From contig NZ_CP048289.1 in assembly GCF_014084105.1 (NCBI RefSeq), positions 2,489,922-2,553,921 of the forward strand: a stretch of 64,000 nt of DNA, given 5' to 3'. Of the stretch, positions 43,847 to 58,114 are shown in pieces. The number at the start of each line of letters is the position of its first letter. The first letter of the stretch is position 1. This stretch comes from Streptacidiphilus sp. P02-A3a. Its GTDB lineage: Bacteria > Actinomycetota > Actinomycetes > Streptomycetales > Streptomycetaceae. Under the pieces are notes generated by a model, which saw nothing but the letters and a program-made list of their open reading frames with translations, searched no databases and had not been told where the DNA came from. The translations under genes were made by a program, and so were the position numbers.

Positions 43847-45256
43847 ATGCAAAATCTCTCGTCCTCTCCTGTGCTGACGGGCGATCCAGCTGCTGAGATC
43901 GCCGCCGGTCCGGCCTGGCTCCGACTGAAGACCGCCGTTGAGGAACTGCGCCCGTTCCAGTCCAAGGACGGCTCGATCGACTTCGACGCCCAGGGCGCCG
44001 ACGCCCGCGCGCGCGTCGACGCGCTGCTGGCCACGGTCACCGACGCGGTCCGCGAGCTGGCCCCGTCCTTCCCGCACGACGCGACCTACCTGGACGCCGT
44101 CGTCGCCGACCTCGCCCGCTGGGCCGACTCCGGCTACGCGGTACCGGACTTCCTGGACTCGCTGCTGGCCTTCCAGCCCGCCGGGCAGCGCCAGGACGGC
44201 CTCGGCCACCTCGTGGTCTTCCCGATGTACACCCAGAACGGCAACCCGGACCGCAACCTGGAGGCGGTCCTGCTCAACGTCGTCTGGCCGGAGTGGCTCG
44301 CGGAGCTGGAGCGCACCCGCTTCGACAACCCGATGTTCGTGCCGATCACCTTCACCGACTTCACCTCCGGCTACGACACCAACTCCGCCGTGCTGTTCCC
44401 GGAGACCGTCGCCGTCCGGCAGGCCCCCGAGCGCTTCACCTGGGGCGGCATCTTCTGCGACCGCGAGGCGGTGCGCTTCCGCGCGGTCAGCTCCGCCGCC
44501 GTGCGCACCCTCGGCCTGGAGATCCCCGCCGACGCCGCCCGGCTGCTGGAGGACCAGGAGCTCGCCCAGCAGACCTTCGTGCTGTGGGACCTGGTCCACG
44601 ACCGCACCCACAGCCACGGCGACCTCCCGTTCGACCCGTTCATGATCAAGCAGCGCAGCCCGTTCTGGATGTACGGCCTGGAAGAGCTCCGCTGCGACCT
44701 CACCGCCTTCAAGGCCGCCGTCCAGCTGGAGGCCGAGGGCCACGAGCAGGGCCGCAACGTCCAGTACGCGATCCTGTTCGACCGCATGTTCCGGTTCCCG
44801 GTCAGCGGCGGACGCGTCCGCAACTACGACGGCCTCGGCGGCCAGCTGCTCTTCGCCTACCTGCACAAGCACGACGCGCTGCGCTGGACCGACAACCGGC
44901 TGCGGATCGACTGGGACCGCGTCGCCGCCGTCACCACCGACCTGTGCACCGAGATCGAGGCCCTCTACCGCGACGGCATCGACCGCCCCAAGACAGCCCA
45001 CTGGCTCGCCGCGTACCAGCTGGTCTCCCGCTACCTCACCCCGCACCCCGCCTCGCGCTGGGCCAAGGGCGCGGACGCCCTGCCGTTCGCCGAGCACACC
45101 GAGAGCAAGCCGCTGAACAAGGCACTGTGCGACGCGGTGCTCCCGGACGAGTTCCCGCTCAGCATGTTCTTCGAGGCCCTGGCGAAGAAGCTCTCCGGAG
45201 TCATCGCCTCCACCTCGGGGATGACCGGCGCCACCGTGATCGAGGAGGCCGCATGA
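43847..45256 (+). CDS. DUF6421 family protein
   Basis: 469-residue protein matching DUF6421, an uncharacterised actinobacterial family. No TM or signal. A His-rich HDRTHSHGDLPFDPFMIKQ segment near residue 255 suggests a metal site, and YGLEELRCDLTAFKAAV follows, reminiscent of dizinc peptidase-like helices (DPP3-like EELRAD motif). ATG 43847; first of three coupled genes with an SDR and a PLP lyase, so one pathway is likely. The enzymatic nature is inference. Confidence 0.75.
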   Translation: MQNLSSSPVLTGDPAAEIAAGPAWLRLKTAVEELRPFQSKDGSIDFDAQGADARARVDALLATVTDAVRELAPSFPHDATYLDAVVADLARWADSGYAVPDFLDSLLAFQPAGQRQDGLGHLVVFPMYTQNGNPDRNLEAVLLNVVWPEWLAELERTRFDNPMFVPITFTDFTSGYDTNSAVLFPETVAVRQAPERFTWGGIFCDREAVRFRAVSSAAVRTLGLEIPADAARLLEDQELAQQTFVLWDLVHDRTHSHGDLPFDPFMIKQRSPFWMYGLEELRCDLTAFKAAVQLEAEGHEQGRNVQYAILFDRMFRFPVSGGRVRNYDGLGGQLLFAYLHKHDALRWTDNRLRIDWDRVAAVTTDLCTEIEALYRDGIDRPKTAHWLAAYQLVSRYLTPHPASRWAKGADALPFAEHTESKPLNKALCDAVLPDEFPLSMFFEALAKKLSGVIASTSGMTGATVIEEAA

Positions 45257-46035
45257 CCCCCAGCGCGCAGACCGCCCGCCCGCTGGCGGGCCGCGTCGTC
45301 GCCGTCGCGGGCGCCACCGGCACCGCCGGACACGCCACCGTCCGCCGACTCGCCACCGCCGGCGCCACCGTCGCCTGCGCCGGCACCGACGCCCGCCGAC
45401 TCGACCTGCTGCTGGACGCCACCCGCCGCGCGGTTCCCGGCGCCACCGTGGTCGGCCAGGTCCTGGACCTGCTCGACCCGCAGGCCGCCGGGGACTGGGC
45501 CGACCACATCGAGGCCGAGCACGGCAGCGTCGACGGCCTGATCCACCTGGTCGGCGGCTGGCGCGGCAGCAAGAAGTTCACCGACACCGACCTGTCCGAC
45601 TGGGACTTCCTGCACGACCAGCTGGTCCGCACCCTCCAGCACACCAGCCTCGCCTTCCATGACGCGCTGCTGCGCAGCCCGGCCGGGCGCTTCGCGATCG
45701 TCTCCGCCACCGCGGCGGCCAGGCCCACCGCGGGCAACGCCGCCTACGCCGCCGCCAAGGCCGCCGCCGAGGCCTGGACGCTCGCGCTCGCCGACTCCTT
45801 CCGCGGCCTCGCCGCCGCCCGGGCCGACACCGACCCCGAGCTGTCCCAGCAGCACGCGGCGGCTGCCATCCTGGTTATCAAGGCCCTCGTCACCCCCGAG
45901 ATGCGTGCGGCCAAGCCGAACGCCAAATTCGCCGGATACACGGACGTCGCGGACCTCGCCGAGACCGTCGCCGACCTGTGGAACCGCCCCGCAACCGAAC
46001 TGAACGGACAGCACCTGTGGCTGACGCCCCGATGA
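45253..46035 (+). CDS. Short-chain dehydrogenase/reductase
   Basis: 260-residue NAD(P)-dependent SDR. Cofactor motif VAVAGATGTAGHATVRRLA, LIHLVGGWRG at the NNAG position, catalytic Ser in VSATAAARP and YAAAK (Tyr, Lys). ATG 45253 overlaps the DUF6421 stop (ATGA), and its stop overlaps the next ATG. Substrate unknown; the neighbours suggest a hydroxy/oxo amino-acid-like compound. Confidence 0.88.
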   Translation: MTPSAQTARPLAGRVVAVAGATGTAGHATVRRLATAGATVACAGTDARRLDLLLDATRRAVPGATVVGQVLDLLDPQAAGDWADHIEAEHGSVDGLIHLVGGWRGSKKFTDTDLSDWDFLHDQLVRTLQHTSLAFHDALLRSPAGRFAIVSATAAARPTAGNAAYAAAKAAAEAWTLALADSFRGLAAARADTDPELSQQHAAAAILVIKALVTPEMRAAKPNAKFAGYTDVADLAETVADLWNRPATELNGQHLWLTPR

Positions 46036-47120
46036 CCGCCGCCGCCGACACCCCCACCGGCACCGACGCCCGCCGCCGCCACGACACCACCGTCCGTGGC
46101 TTCGCCAGCGACAACTACGCGGGGGTCCACCCGGAGGTCCTCGCCGCGATCGCCCTCGCCAACGGCGGCCACCAGGTCGCCTACGGCGCGGACGACTACA
46201 CCCTCCACCTCCAGGACGTCTTCCGCGCCCACTTCGGCGACCGGGCCGAGGCCTTCCCGGTCTTCAACGGCACGGGAGCCAACGTCGTCTCGCTGCAGGC
46301 GCTGCTGCCGCGCTGGGGCGCGGTCGTCGCCGCCGAGACCGCCCACATCAACGTGGACGAGTGCGGCGCGCCGGAGAAGATGGCGGGCATCAAGATCCTC
46401 ACCGTGCCCACGCCCGACGGCAAACTCACCGCTGAGCTGATCGACCTCCAGGCCCGGGGCTGGGGCGACGAGCACCGGGCCCAGCCGCTCGCCGTCTCGA
46501 TCACCCAGAGCACCGAACTCGGCACCTGCTACACCGCCGAGGAGGTCGCCGAGATCTGCGAGCACGCCCACGAACGCGGCATGCTCGTGCACATGGACGG
46601 CTCCCGCATCGCCAACGCCGCCGCTACCCTCGGCCTGCCGCTGCGCGCCTTCACCACGGACGCCGGGGTGGACATCCTCTCCTTCGGCGGGACCAAGAAC
46701 GGCATGCTGCTCGGCGAGGCCGTGGTCGTGCTCAACCCCGACGCGGTCCACAACATCCTCTTCCTGCGGAAGATGTCTGCGCAGCTGGCCTCCAAGATGC
46801 GGTTCATCTCCGTGCAGTTCGAGGCACTGCTCACCGGGGACCTGTGGCTGCGCAACGCCGGCCACGCCAACGCCATGGCGCGTCGGCTGGAGTCCGCCGT
46901 CCGCGACATCGACGGCGTCGAGGTGGTCCGCCCGGTCCAGGCCAACGCGGTCTTCGCGCTGCTCCCGCGCGAGGTGAGCGAGCGCCTGCAGAAGAACTAC
47001 CGGTTCTACTTCTGGAACGAGCTCACCGGGGAGGTCCGCTGGATGGTCTCCTTCGACACCTCCGAGAGCGACATCGACGCCTTCGCGGCGGCGATCGCCG
47101 AGGAGATGCACAAGCACTGA
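46032..47120 (+). CDS. PLP-dependent beta-eliminating lyase / low-specificity L-threonine aldolase type
   Basis: 362-residue fold-type I PLP enzyme, threonine aldolase family. Features: RGFASDNYAGVHPEVLAAI, NGTGANVVSLQ, HINVDECGAPEKMAG, MDGSRIANAAATLGLPL and the PLP lysine Lys222 in LSFGGTKNGML. It would cleave a beta-hydroxy amino acid to glycine plus aldehyde, or a related lyase reaction. Coupled to the SDR by ATGA. A perfect terminator follows, then the rRNA operon. Confidence 0.9.
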   Translation: MTAAADTPTGTDARRRHDTTVRGFASDNYAGVHPEVLAAIALANGGHQVAYGADDYTLHLQDVFRAHFGDRAEAFPVFNGTGANVVSLQALLPRWGAVVAAETAHINVDECGAPEKMAGIKILTVPTPDGKLTAELIDLQARGWGDEHRAQPLAVSITQSTELGTCYTAEEVAEICEHAHERGMLVHMDGSRIANAAATLGLPLRAFTTDAGVDILSFGGTKNGMLLGEAVVVLNPDAVHNILFLRKMSAQLASKMRFISVQFEALLTGDLWLRNAGHANAMARRLESAVRDIDGVEVVRPVQANAVFALLPREVSERLQKNYRFYFWNELTGEVRWMVSFDTSESDIDAFAAAIAEEMHKH

Positions 47121-47130
47121 GGGCCGCGCA

Positions 47131-47162
47131 GCCCGGACCGACTCGACCGTGTCGGTCCGGGC
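47131..47162 (+). terminator. Terminator of the DUF6421-SDR-lyase operon
   Basis: Perfect 12-bp stem GCCCGGACCGAC/GTCGGTCCGGGC with an 8-base loop, 10 bases after the lyase stop. Confidence 0.8.
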
Positions 47163-47530
47163 GGGCGACCCGATTTCGTACTTCGGCTGATGACCCGCTA
47201 AGGTTTCACAGGTCGGAACGGGCAATGACCTGCGAAGACAGAGCAGTTACCACCCGGCAGCGGGGCAGAACCGGTCAAACGGTCTGATAAGCTGAATTAC
47301 GAAGAACGAAGCGCCTGGAGAGACCGGTGAAAGGGTCTTGAAGGAAGCGTCCGTTCCTTGAGAACTCAACAGCGTGCCAAAAGTCAACGCCAGATATGTT
47401 GATACCCCGTCCGTTGATCGGACGAGGTTCCTTTGATGCACAAAACACTAGCGAGGACGCAGTGCACGGGATCGGCTATTCCGCCGGTTGCTGTGCCGCT
47501 CAACGCGAGTGTGATCGGGATATCCCGAGA
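47163..47530 (+). promoter_or_regulatory. rRNA operon promoter and leader region
   Basis: About 370 AT-richer bases with no gene. It holds the likely rrn promoters (not individually resolvable), the antitermination-type element CTTGAGAACTCAACAGCG (47358-47375), and the left arm of the 16S processing stem GTGCCAAAAGTCAACG (47374-47389). The right arm is at 49148-49164. Confidence 0.7.
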
Positions 47531-52493
<4,963 letters not shown>

Positions 52494-52500
52494 GTTGCTA

Positions 52501-52513
52501 CGCGTCCACTGTG
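52501..52513 (+). other. Right arm of the 23S processing stem
   Basis: CGCGTCCACTGTG, the exact complement of 49349-49361 before 23S; an RNase III-type precursor stem. Confidence 0.7.
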
Positions 52514-52571
52514 TTGTTCTGAAGGAACGACCCCTACTCCGTGAGGAGTGGTGTGCGGTCAACTTCATAGT

Positions 52572-52691
52572 GTTTCGGTGGTCATAGCGTGAGGGAAACG
52601 CCCGGTTACATCCCGAACCCGGAAGCTAAGCCTCATAGCGCCGATGGTACTGCAGGGGGGACCCTGTGGGAGAGTAGGACGCCGCCGAACA
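52572..52691 (+). rRNA. rrf: 5S ribosomal RNA
   Basis: About 120 bases starting GTTTCGGTGGTCATAGCG, with CCCGAACCCGGAAGCTAAGCC and ending GACGCCGCCGAAC, the usual streptomycete 5S. Third gene of the operon. Confidence 0.96.
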
Positions 52692-52697
52692 ACCTTT

Positions 52698-52736
52698 ACT
52701 GTAGGCCCCCTGACATCACGTCAGGGGGCCTACAGT
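52698..52736 (+). terminator. rRNA operon terminator
   Basis: Perfect 17-bp stem (52698-52714 with 52720-52736) and a 5-base loop, 7 bases after 5S. The next gene begins 31 bases later. Confidence 0.9.
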
Positions 52737-52766
52737 CATATGTGGACGACATTCGAAAGGAAGAGC

Positions 52767-53390
52767 ATGAACAACGCCAGCGGCTTCCAGGACATCCCGC
52801 CGACCACTCTCGCCGATGTCCTCGGGCGCGAGCAGGTCATGGACATCGGTATCCGCCCGCTGTGGCCGTCGGCCGAGCGGGTCGCCGGTCCGGCGTTCAC
52901 CGTGCGCTGCCCGCCGGGTGACAACCTCATGCTGCACGCCGCCATCTACCGGGCCGAGCCCGGCTCGGTCATCGTGGTGCAGGCGGGGGACGTGGACTAC
53001 GCCGTCGCCGGCGGGAACGTCTGCGCTGTGGCCCAGCGGCGCGGGATCGCGGCGTTCGTGGTGGACGGCGTGATCCGCGACCTCGCCGAGGTGCGCGCGA
53101 TGGGCTTCCCGGTGTTCGCCCGGGGTGTCATCCCGATCCCGGGGGTCAAGGCCGCGGTGCGGCCGCTCAACGGCCTGGTGCGCTGCGGCGGGGTGAACGT
53201 GAGCGCCGGGGACATCGTGGTGGCCGACGAGGAGGGCATCGTGGTCACCCCGGCGGCTCGGCGGGAGCAGGTGCTGCTCGACGCCCGGACGCGGCTGGCC
53301 AAGGAGGCCGAGGAGTCCCTGGACGACTGGGAGCGGGCGCACCGGGCCAAGGTTGACGGCATCCTCAGCCAGAACGGCTTCGAGGGCTGA
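52767..53390 (+). CDS. RraA-like / HMG-CHA aldolase family protein
   Basis: 207-residue protein of the RraA-like fold (4-hydroxy-4-methyl-2-oxoglutarate aldolase/oxaloacetate decarboxylase and RNase E inhibitor families). Diagnostic GxxxxR-D region: VVDGVIRDLAEVRAMGFPVFARG, with PGDNLMLHAAIYRAEPG earlier and GDIVVADEEGIVVTP. A class II aldolase acting on a pyruvate-derived acid is likelier than an RNase regulator. ATG 52767 after GAAAGGAAGAG. A GntR gene follows by 136 bases and probably regulates it. Confidence 0.85.
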   Translation: MNNASGFQDIPPTTLADVLGREQVMDIGIRPLWPSAERVAGPAFTVRCPPGDNLMLHAAIYRAEPGSVIVVQAGDVDYAVAGGNVCAVAQRRGIAAFVVDGVIRDLAEVRAMGFPVFARGVIPIPGVKAAVRPLNGLVRCGGVNVSAGDIVVADEEGIVVTPAARREQVLLDARTRLAKEAEESLDDWERAHRAKVDGILSQNGFEG

Positions 53391-53526
53391 GTCACGCAGC
53401 TGGACGAACTCCCCTGCCGCGGAACCGACCGGACGGTCCGTCGGGGCGTGTCAGTGGGATGGTGCAGGATGTGATCATCCACCGGCCGCCCGGCCGCCCA
53501 GAGGAGGACGCACAGAGGAGGACCTT

Positions 53527-54252
53527 GTGGCTCCCGAGCCCCCTGACGGTCTGGACCGGCCCGGTCTGGAGCACCCCCCGAGCCTGCGGGAGCAGGTTAC
53601 CCAGGCCCTGCGAGCCGCCCTGGTCACCGGCGAGCTCAGCCCCGGCGTGGTGTACTCCGCGCCGCTGCTGGCCGCGGAGTTCGGGGTGTCCGCGACGCCG
53701 GTGCGCGAGGCGATGCTCGACCTGGTCAAGGAGGGCCTGGTCGAGACGGTGCGTAACAAGGGATTTCGGATCCTCGGGATCACCGAACAGGATCTGGACG
53801 ACGTCACCGAGGTCCGGGCGCTGATCGAGATCCCGGCGACGGTCGAGGTCGCCCGCCGTGCCGGGGCCGAGGAGTTGGAGGCGCTGCGGGAGCTGGCGCG
53901 CGAGGTGGTCGACGCGGCCCGGGACGGTGACCTGAGCGAGTTCGCCGAGGCCGACCGCCGCTTCCACCTCGGCTTGCTGGCGCTCACCGGCAACCCGAGG
54001 CTGGTGGACACCGTCGGCGAACTGCGCAAGCGCTCGCGGCTGTTCGGGCTGTCGGCGCTGTCCGAGCGCGGGCTGCTGCTGGCCTCGGCGCAGGAGCACG
54101 AGCAACTGCTGGAACTGATGCTGGCCCGGGATCTGGAAGGCACCTGCCGCCTGCTGCGGTCGCACCTCGGCCACATCCGTTCGGCCTGGGCGGCCCGCTC
54201 GCCCGAGGACTGCCCCCCGGAGGACTGTCCGGAGCAGGGGCCGGGCCGCTGA
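53527..54252 (+). CDS. GntR family regulator (FadR/FCD subfamily)
   Basis: 241-residue regulator. N-terminal winged helix (SLREQVTQALRAALVTGELSPG, FGVSATPVREAMLDLVKEGLVE) and C-terminal FCD ligand domain (DVTEVRALIEIPATVEVARR, ADRRFHLGLLALTGNP, EHEQLLELML). FCD members sense small organic acids. GTG 53527 is chosen: AGGAG 6 bases before; the frame is open from 53353. Adjacent RraA-like aldolase is a natural target. Bidirectional terminator towards bldD. Confidence 0.9.
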   Translation: MAPEPPDGLDRPGLEHPPSLREQVTQALRAALVTGELSPGVVYSAPLLAAEFGVSATPVREAMLDLVKEGLVETVRNKGFRILGITEQDLDDVTEVRALIEIPATVEVARRAGAEELEALRELAREVVDAARDGDLSEFAEADRRFHLGLLALTGNPRLVDTVGELRKRSRLFGLSALSERGLLLASAQEHEQLLELMLARDLEGTCRLLRSHLGHIRSAWAARSPEDCPPEDCPEQGPGR

Positions 54253-54294
54253 GCCAGGGCCCGCCCCGGCGCGTACCGGCAGGAGACGAAAACA

Positions 54295-54330
54295 GTGGGT
54301 GCCCCACCGGAGATCCGATGGGGCACCCAC
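54295..54330. terminator. Bidirectional terminator between gntR and bldD
   Basis: 12-bp stem GTGGGTGCCCCA/TGGGGCACCCAC with an inner CGGA/TCCG stem, between convergent genes. Confidence 0.75.
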
Positions 54331-54375
54331 GTGATGTGACGTTTCTGCGTAGTCGAACTACGGCGAACCGATGAC

Positions 54376-54879
54376 TCAGACCGCGTCGTCGTCGCGCACC
54401 GCGCGGCGCGCGTCCGCGTCCAGGACGCCCCAGTTGATCAGCTGGTCGATCAGCAGGGAGGCGGGCTGGTCGTAGATCACGGCCAGGGTGCGCAGGTCGT
54501 CCTGGCGGATCGACAGCACCTTGCCGTTGTAGTCGCCGCGCTGGCTCTGGATGGTCGCCGCGTAGCGCTGTAGCGGACCGGCCTTCTCGGAGGGCACCTG
54601 CGAGAGCCGCTCCAGGTCGAGCACCAGTCGCGGCGGCGGCTCGGCCGCCCCGCCCGGGGTGCTGCCGGGCAGCAGTTCCTGCACGGGGACGCCGTAGAAG
54701 TCGGCCAGTTCGGCCAGACGCTGCACGGTCACGGCGCGGTCGCCGCGCTCGTAGGAGCCGACCACGACAGCCTTCCAGCGGCCCTGGGATTTCTCCTCGA
54801 CGCCGTGCAGGGAGAGCCCCTGCTGGGTGCGGATCGCACGCAGCTTGCCACCAAGCTGCTTCGCGTAGTCGCTGGACAA
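54376..54879 (-). CDS. bldD: BldD, master developmental regulator
   Basis: 167-residue transcription factor that, as a tetra-c-di-GMP-bridged dimer, represses sporulation genes during growth. The HTH domain (KLRAIRTQQGLSLHGVEEK, WKAVVVGSYERGDRAVTV in part) occupies 1-70. The C-terminal domain has the c-di-GMP signature RGD (114-116), X8, RQDD (125-128), at the same residue numbers as in S. coelicolor. TTG 54879 is chosen because it gives exactly 167 residues and follows GGGGAG; the frame open to 54990 is not used. Two boxes matching the BldD signature lie upstream (54983-55010), so autoregulation is expected. It sits beside the pyr operon, its usual neighbour. Confidence 0.97.
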   Translation of the reverse strand: MSSDYAKQLGGKLRAIRTQQGLSLHGVEEKSQGRWKAVVVGSYERGDRAVTVQRLAELADFYGVPVQELLPGSTPGGAAEPPPRLVLDLERLSQVPSEKAGPLQRYAATIQSQRGDYNGKVLSIRQDDLRTLAVIYDQPASLLIDQLINWGVLDADARRAVRDDDAV

Positions 54880-54982
54880 ATGGTCTCCCCGGACGTAAAT
54901 CGGATGGCGCGGTGATATGCCCGCGACGGTGTGTCCCGATGACACCACTGGCAGAGGTGTACAAGGCTCCGTCGCCTGGCCG

Positions 54983-55010
54983 TAACTCACTGTGAGGTTA
55001 CGCAGAGTGA
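54983..55010. promoter_or_regulatory. Two BldD-box sequences in the bldD promoter
   Basis: TTACGCAGAGTGA (54998-55010) fits the signature tnACnC(A/T)GnGTnA, as recalled from the literature, at every position. TAACTCACTGTGA (54983-54995) fits at all but one. They start 15 bases apart, 104-131 bases upstream of bldD. Confidence 0.7.
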
Positions 55011-55130
55011 TATGAGTTCGTCAAGCCGAATGGGGCAGTCGTGCGAACGACCACCCCAAGATCGCCCTGGTAAGCTGGACGACGGCCTGCGCCGACCTCG
55101 GCGCGGCCATCCACCAGGCATCCTTTAAGG

Positions 55131-55155
55131 CCCGTCCCGTGAGGCGGGGAAGGAG
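55131..55155 (+). promoter_or_regulatory. PyrR-binding leader hairpin with ribosome site
   Basis: CCCGTCCCGTGAGGCGGGG (55131-55149) carries the PyrR-loop sequence TCCNGNGAGG in a CCCG/CGGG stem and abuts AAGGAGG (55149-55155). Binding of PyrR with UMP would hide the ribosome site, as in mycobacterial pyr leaders. No terminator is needed. Confidence 0.75.
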
Positions 55156-55167
55156 GTCGGCTTCGGC

Positions 55168-55818
55168 ATGACCACACACAACGTACGTAACAGCGGTGCC
55201 GCGGGCAACGGCCCGCAGAAGCAGCGCCAGGTGCTCGACGAGGGTGACATCGCCCGCTCGTTGACCCGCATCGCCCACGAGATCGTGGAGCGCGCCAAGG
55301 GAGCCGAGGACGTCGTCCTGCTCGGCATCCCCACCCGGGGCATCCTGCTCGCCCGCCGGCTGCACGCCAGGCTCGCCGAGATCACCGGCCAGAGCATCCC
55401 CTGCGGAACGCTCGACATCACCATGTACCGGGACGACCTGCGGCTGAAGCCCGCCCGGGCGCTGGAGCACACCGAGATCCCGCCGGGCGGCCTGGACGGC
55501 AAGCTGGTCGTGCTGGTCGACGACGTGCTGTTCTCCGGCCGCACCATCCGCGCCGCCCTGGACGCCCTCGGCGACCTCGGCCGCCCGCGCGCCGTGCAGC
55601 TCGCGGTGCTGGTCGACCGTGGCCACCGGGAGCTGCCGATCCGCGCCGACTACGTCGGCAAGAACCTCCCCACCTCGCTGCGCGAGGCGGTCAAGGTGAA
55701 GCTGGTCGAGACGGACGGGCTGGACGCGGTCCTGCTGGGCGACCGCGAGGACGACAACGGCCGGGAGCCCCAGCGGCAGACCGGTGACAGTGACAAGAAC
55801 CCCGGGAGCGCCAAGTGA
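55168..55818 (+). CDS. pyrR: PyrR bifunctional regulator / uracil phosphoribosyltransferase
   Basis: 216-residue RNA-binding regulator of the pyrimidine operon with weak UPRTase activity. PRPP loop [21 protein letters not shown], substrate loop [17 protein letters not shown] near 90, and the C-terminal VGKNLPTS. A longer, charged tail than Bacillus PyrR. ATG 55168 behind the AAGGAGG in the PyrR hairpin. First of the operon; its stop overlaps the pyrB GTG. Confidence 0.95.
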   Translation: MTTHNVRNSGAAGNGPQKQRQVLDEGDIARSLTRIAHEIVERAKGAEDVVLLGIPTRGILLARRLHARLAEITGQSIPCGTLDITMYRDDLRLKPARALEHTEIPPGGLDGKLVVLVDDVLFSGRTIRAALDALGDLGRPRAVQLAVLVDRGHRELPIRADYVGKNLPTSLREAVKVKLVETDGLDAVLLGDREDDNGREPQRQTGDSDKNPGSAK

Positions 55819-56828
55819 AGCGACACCTCACCAGCACCGCCGACCTCACCCGGGACGACGCGCTGCTGATCCTGGACACCGCCGAGGAGATGGCCCAGGT
55901 CTCCACCCGGGCGGTGAAGAAGCTGCCGACGCTGCGCGGCCGGACCGTGGTCAACCTCTTCTTCGAGGACTCGACCCGCACCCGCACCTCCTTCGAGGTG
56001 GCCGAGAAGCGGCTGTCGGCGGACGTCATCAACTTCTCCGCCAAGGGCTCCTCGGTCTCCAAGGGCGAGTCGCTGAAGGACACCGCGCTGACGCTGCAGG
56101 CCATGGGCGCCGACGCGGTCGTGATCCGGCACGGCGCCTCCGGCGCGCCCGCGCGGCTGGCCCAGTCCGACTGGCTGCACGGCAGCGTGGTCAACGCCGG
56201 GGACGGCACCCACGAGCACCCCACCCAGGCGCTGCTGGACGCCTTCACCATGCGCCGCCACTTCAGCCCCGGCGGCAGCCGGGGCCGGGACCTGGAGGGG
56301 CGCCGGATCACCATCGTCGGCGACGTGCTGCACAGCCGGGTCGCCCGCTCCAACGTCCGGCTGCTGCACACCCTCGGCGCGCAGGTCACGCTGGTGGCCC
56401 CGCCGACGCTGATGCCCTTCGGCGTCGACAGCTGGCCCTGCGAGACCTCCTACGACCTGGACGCCGCGCTGCCCAAGAGCGACGCGGTGATGATGCTGCG
56501 GGTGCAGCGCGAGCGGATGAACGCCGCCTTCTTCCCCACCCAGCGCGAGTACTCCCGCCGCTACGGGCTGGACGCCGCCCGGGCCGCGATACTGCCCGAG
56601 CACGCCATCGTGATGCACCCGGGCCCGATGGTGCGCGGCATGGAGATCTCCTCGGAGATCGCCGACTCGGCCCGCTCCACCATCGTCGAGCAGGTCGCCA
56701 ACGGGGTGAGCGTCCGGATGGCCGTCCTGTACCTGCTGCTGGGCGGATCCGAGCCGGCGCTCAGCCCGGTGGCCTCCACCACCACGACCACCACGCCCGC
56801 AGGCACCACCGAGGAGCACGCCAAGTGA
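55815..56828 (+). CDS. pyrB: Aspartate carbamoyltransferase catalytic subunit
   Basis: 337-residue ATCase: carbamoyl phosphate plus aspartate to carbamoyl aspartate, second step of UMP synthesis. STRTR carbamoyl-phosphate motif at 53-57, [20 protein letters not shown] and a C-terminal [10 protein letters not shown] Thr-rich tail ends EEHAK. GTG 55815 overlaps the pyrR stop (GTGA). No pyrI regulatory gene, as usual in actinomycetes; it may form a dodecamer with PyrC. Confidence 0.96.
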   Translation: MKRHLTSTADLTRDDALLILDTAEEMAQVSTRAVKKLPTLRGRTVVNLFFEDSTRTRTSFEVAEKRLSADVINFSAKGSSVSKGESLKDTALTLQAMGADAVVIRHGASGAPARLAQSDWLHGSVVNAGDGTHEHPTQALLDAFTMRRHFSPGGSRGRDLEGRRITIVGDVLHSRVARSNVRLLHTLGAQVTLVAPPTLMPFGVDSWPCETSYDLDAALPKSDAVMMLRVQRERMNAAFFPTQREYSRRYGLDAARAAILPEHAIVMHPGPMVRGMEISSEIADSARSTIVEQVANGVSVRMAVLYLLLGGSEPALSPVASTTTTTTPAGTTEEHAK

Positions 56829-58114
56829 CCAGCTACCTGATCAAGAACGCGCGCGTCCTCGGCGGGGAGCCGCAGGACCTGCGGCTGAAGGACGGCCTGA
56901 TCGCCGAGATCGGCACCGGGCTGCCGACCGCGCAGGGCGAGACCGTGATCGACGCCGAGGGCCTGATCGCCCTGCCCGGCCTGGTCGACCTGCACACCCA
57001 CCTGCGTGAGCCCGGCCGCGAGGACGCCGAGACCGTGCTCACCGGCACCCGCGCGGCGGCCAAGGGCGGCTTCACTGCGGTCCACGCCATGGCCAACACC
57101 TTCCCGGTCGCCGACACCGCCGGGGTGGTCGAGCAGGTCTGGCGGCTCGGCCGCGAGTCCGGCTACTGCGACGTGCAGCCGGTCGGCGCGGTCACCGTCG
57201 GCCTCGGCGGCAAGCAGCTGGCCGAGCTCGGCGCGATGGCCGACTCCGCCGCCTCCGTCCGGGTCTTCTCCGACGACGGCAAGTGCGTGGACGACGCCGT
57301 GATCATGCGCCGGGCGCTGGAGTACGTGAAGGCCTTCGGCGGCGTCATCGCCCAGCACGCGCAGGAGCCCCGGCTGACCGAGGGCGCGCAGATGAACGAG
57401 GGCACGGTCTCCGGCGAGCTCGGCCTGGCCGGCTGGCCCGCGGTGGCCGAGGAGTCGATCATCGCCCGGGACGTGCTGCTGGCCGCCCACGTCGGCTCCC
57501 GGCTGCACGTCTGCCACCTGTCCACGGCCGGTTCGGTGGAGATCATCCGCTGGGCCAAGTCCAAGGGCTGGGACGTCACCGCCGAGGTCACCCCGCACCA
57601 CCTGCTGCTCACCGACGAGCTGGTCCGCTCCTACGACCCGGTCTACAAGGTGAACCCGCCGCTGCGCACCGAGGCTGACGTGCTGGCCCTGCGCGAGGCG
57701 CTGGCCGACGGCACCATCGACGCGGTCGCCACCGACCACGCGCCGCACCCGTCCGAGGACAAGGACTGCGAGTGGACCGCCGCCGCCATGGGCATGGTCG
57801 GCCTGGAGACCGCGCTGTCCGTGGTCCAGCGGACCATGGTCGACACCGGCCTGATGACCTGGGCGGACGTCGCCGAGCGGATGTCGTACCGCCCGGCCGC
57901 GATCGGCGGCCTGGCCGGGCACGGCCGCCCCGTCTCGGTGGACGAGCCCGCCAACCTCGTCCTGGTCGACCCCGCGTACCGTGGAACGGTGAATCCCGAC
58001 GCCTTCGCCACCCGTAGCCGCAACACCCCCTACCTCGGCCTTGAGCTGCCCGGACGCGTGGTCGCCACGTTCCTGCGCGGTCGGCCCACGGTGCTGGACG
58101 GTGAGCTCGTATGA
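56825..58114 (+). CDS. pyrC: Dihydroorotase (class I)
   Basis: 429-residue zinc amidohydrolase closing carbamoyl aspartate to dihydroorotate. HTHLREPG with zinc His57 and His59, [22 protein letters not shown] near 230, and the catalytic region ATDHAPH. GTG 56825 overlaps the pyrB stop. Normal length for the family. Confidence 0.95.
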   Translation: MTSYLIKNARVLGGEPQDLRLKDGLIAEIGTGLPTAQGETVIDAEGLIALPGLVDLHTHLREPGREDAETVLTGTRAAAKGGFTAVHAMANTFPVADTAGVVEQVWRLGRESGYCDVQPVGAVTVGLGGKQLAELGAMADSAASVRVFSDDGKCVDDAVIMRRALEYVKAFGGVIAQHAQEPRLTEGAQMNEGTVSGELGLAGWPAVAEESIIARDVLLAAHVGSRLHVCHLSTAGSVEIIRWAKSKGWDVTAEVTPHHLLLTDELVRSYDPVYKVNPPLRTEADVLALREALADGTIDAVATDHAPHPSEDKDCEWTAAAMGMVGLETALSVVQRTMVDTGLMTWADVAERMSYRPAAIGGLAGHGRPVSVDEPANLVLVDPAYRGTVNPDAFATRSRNTPYLGLELPGRVVATFLRGRPTVLDGELV

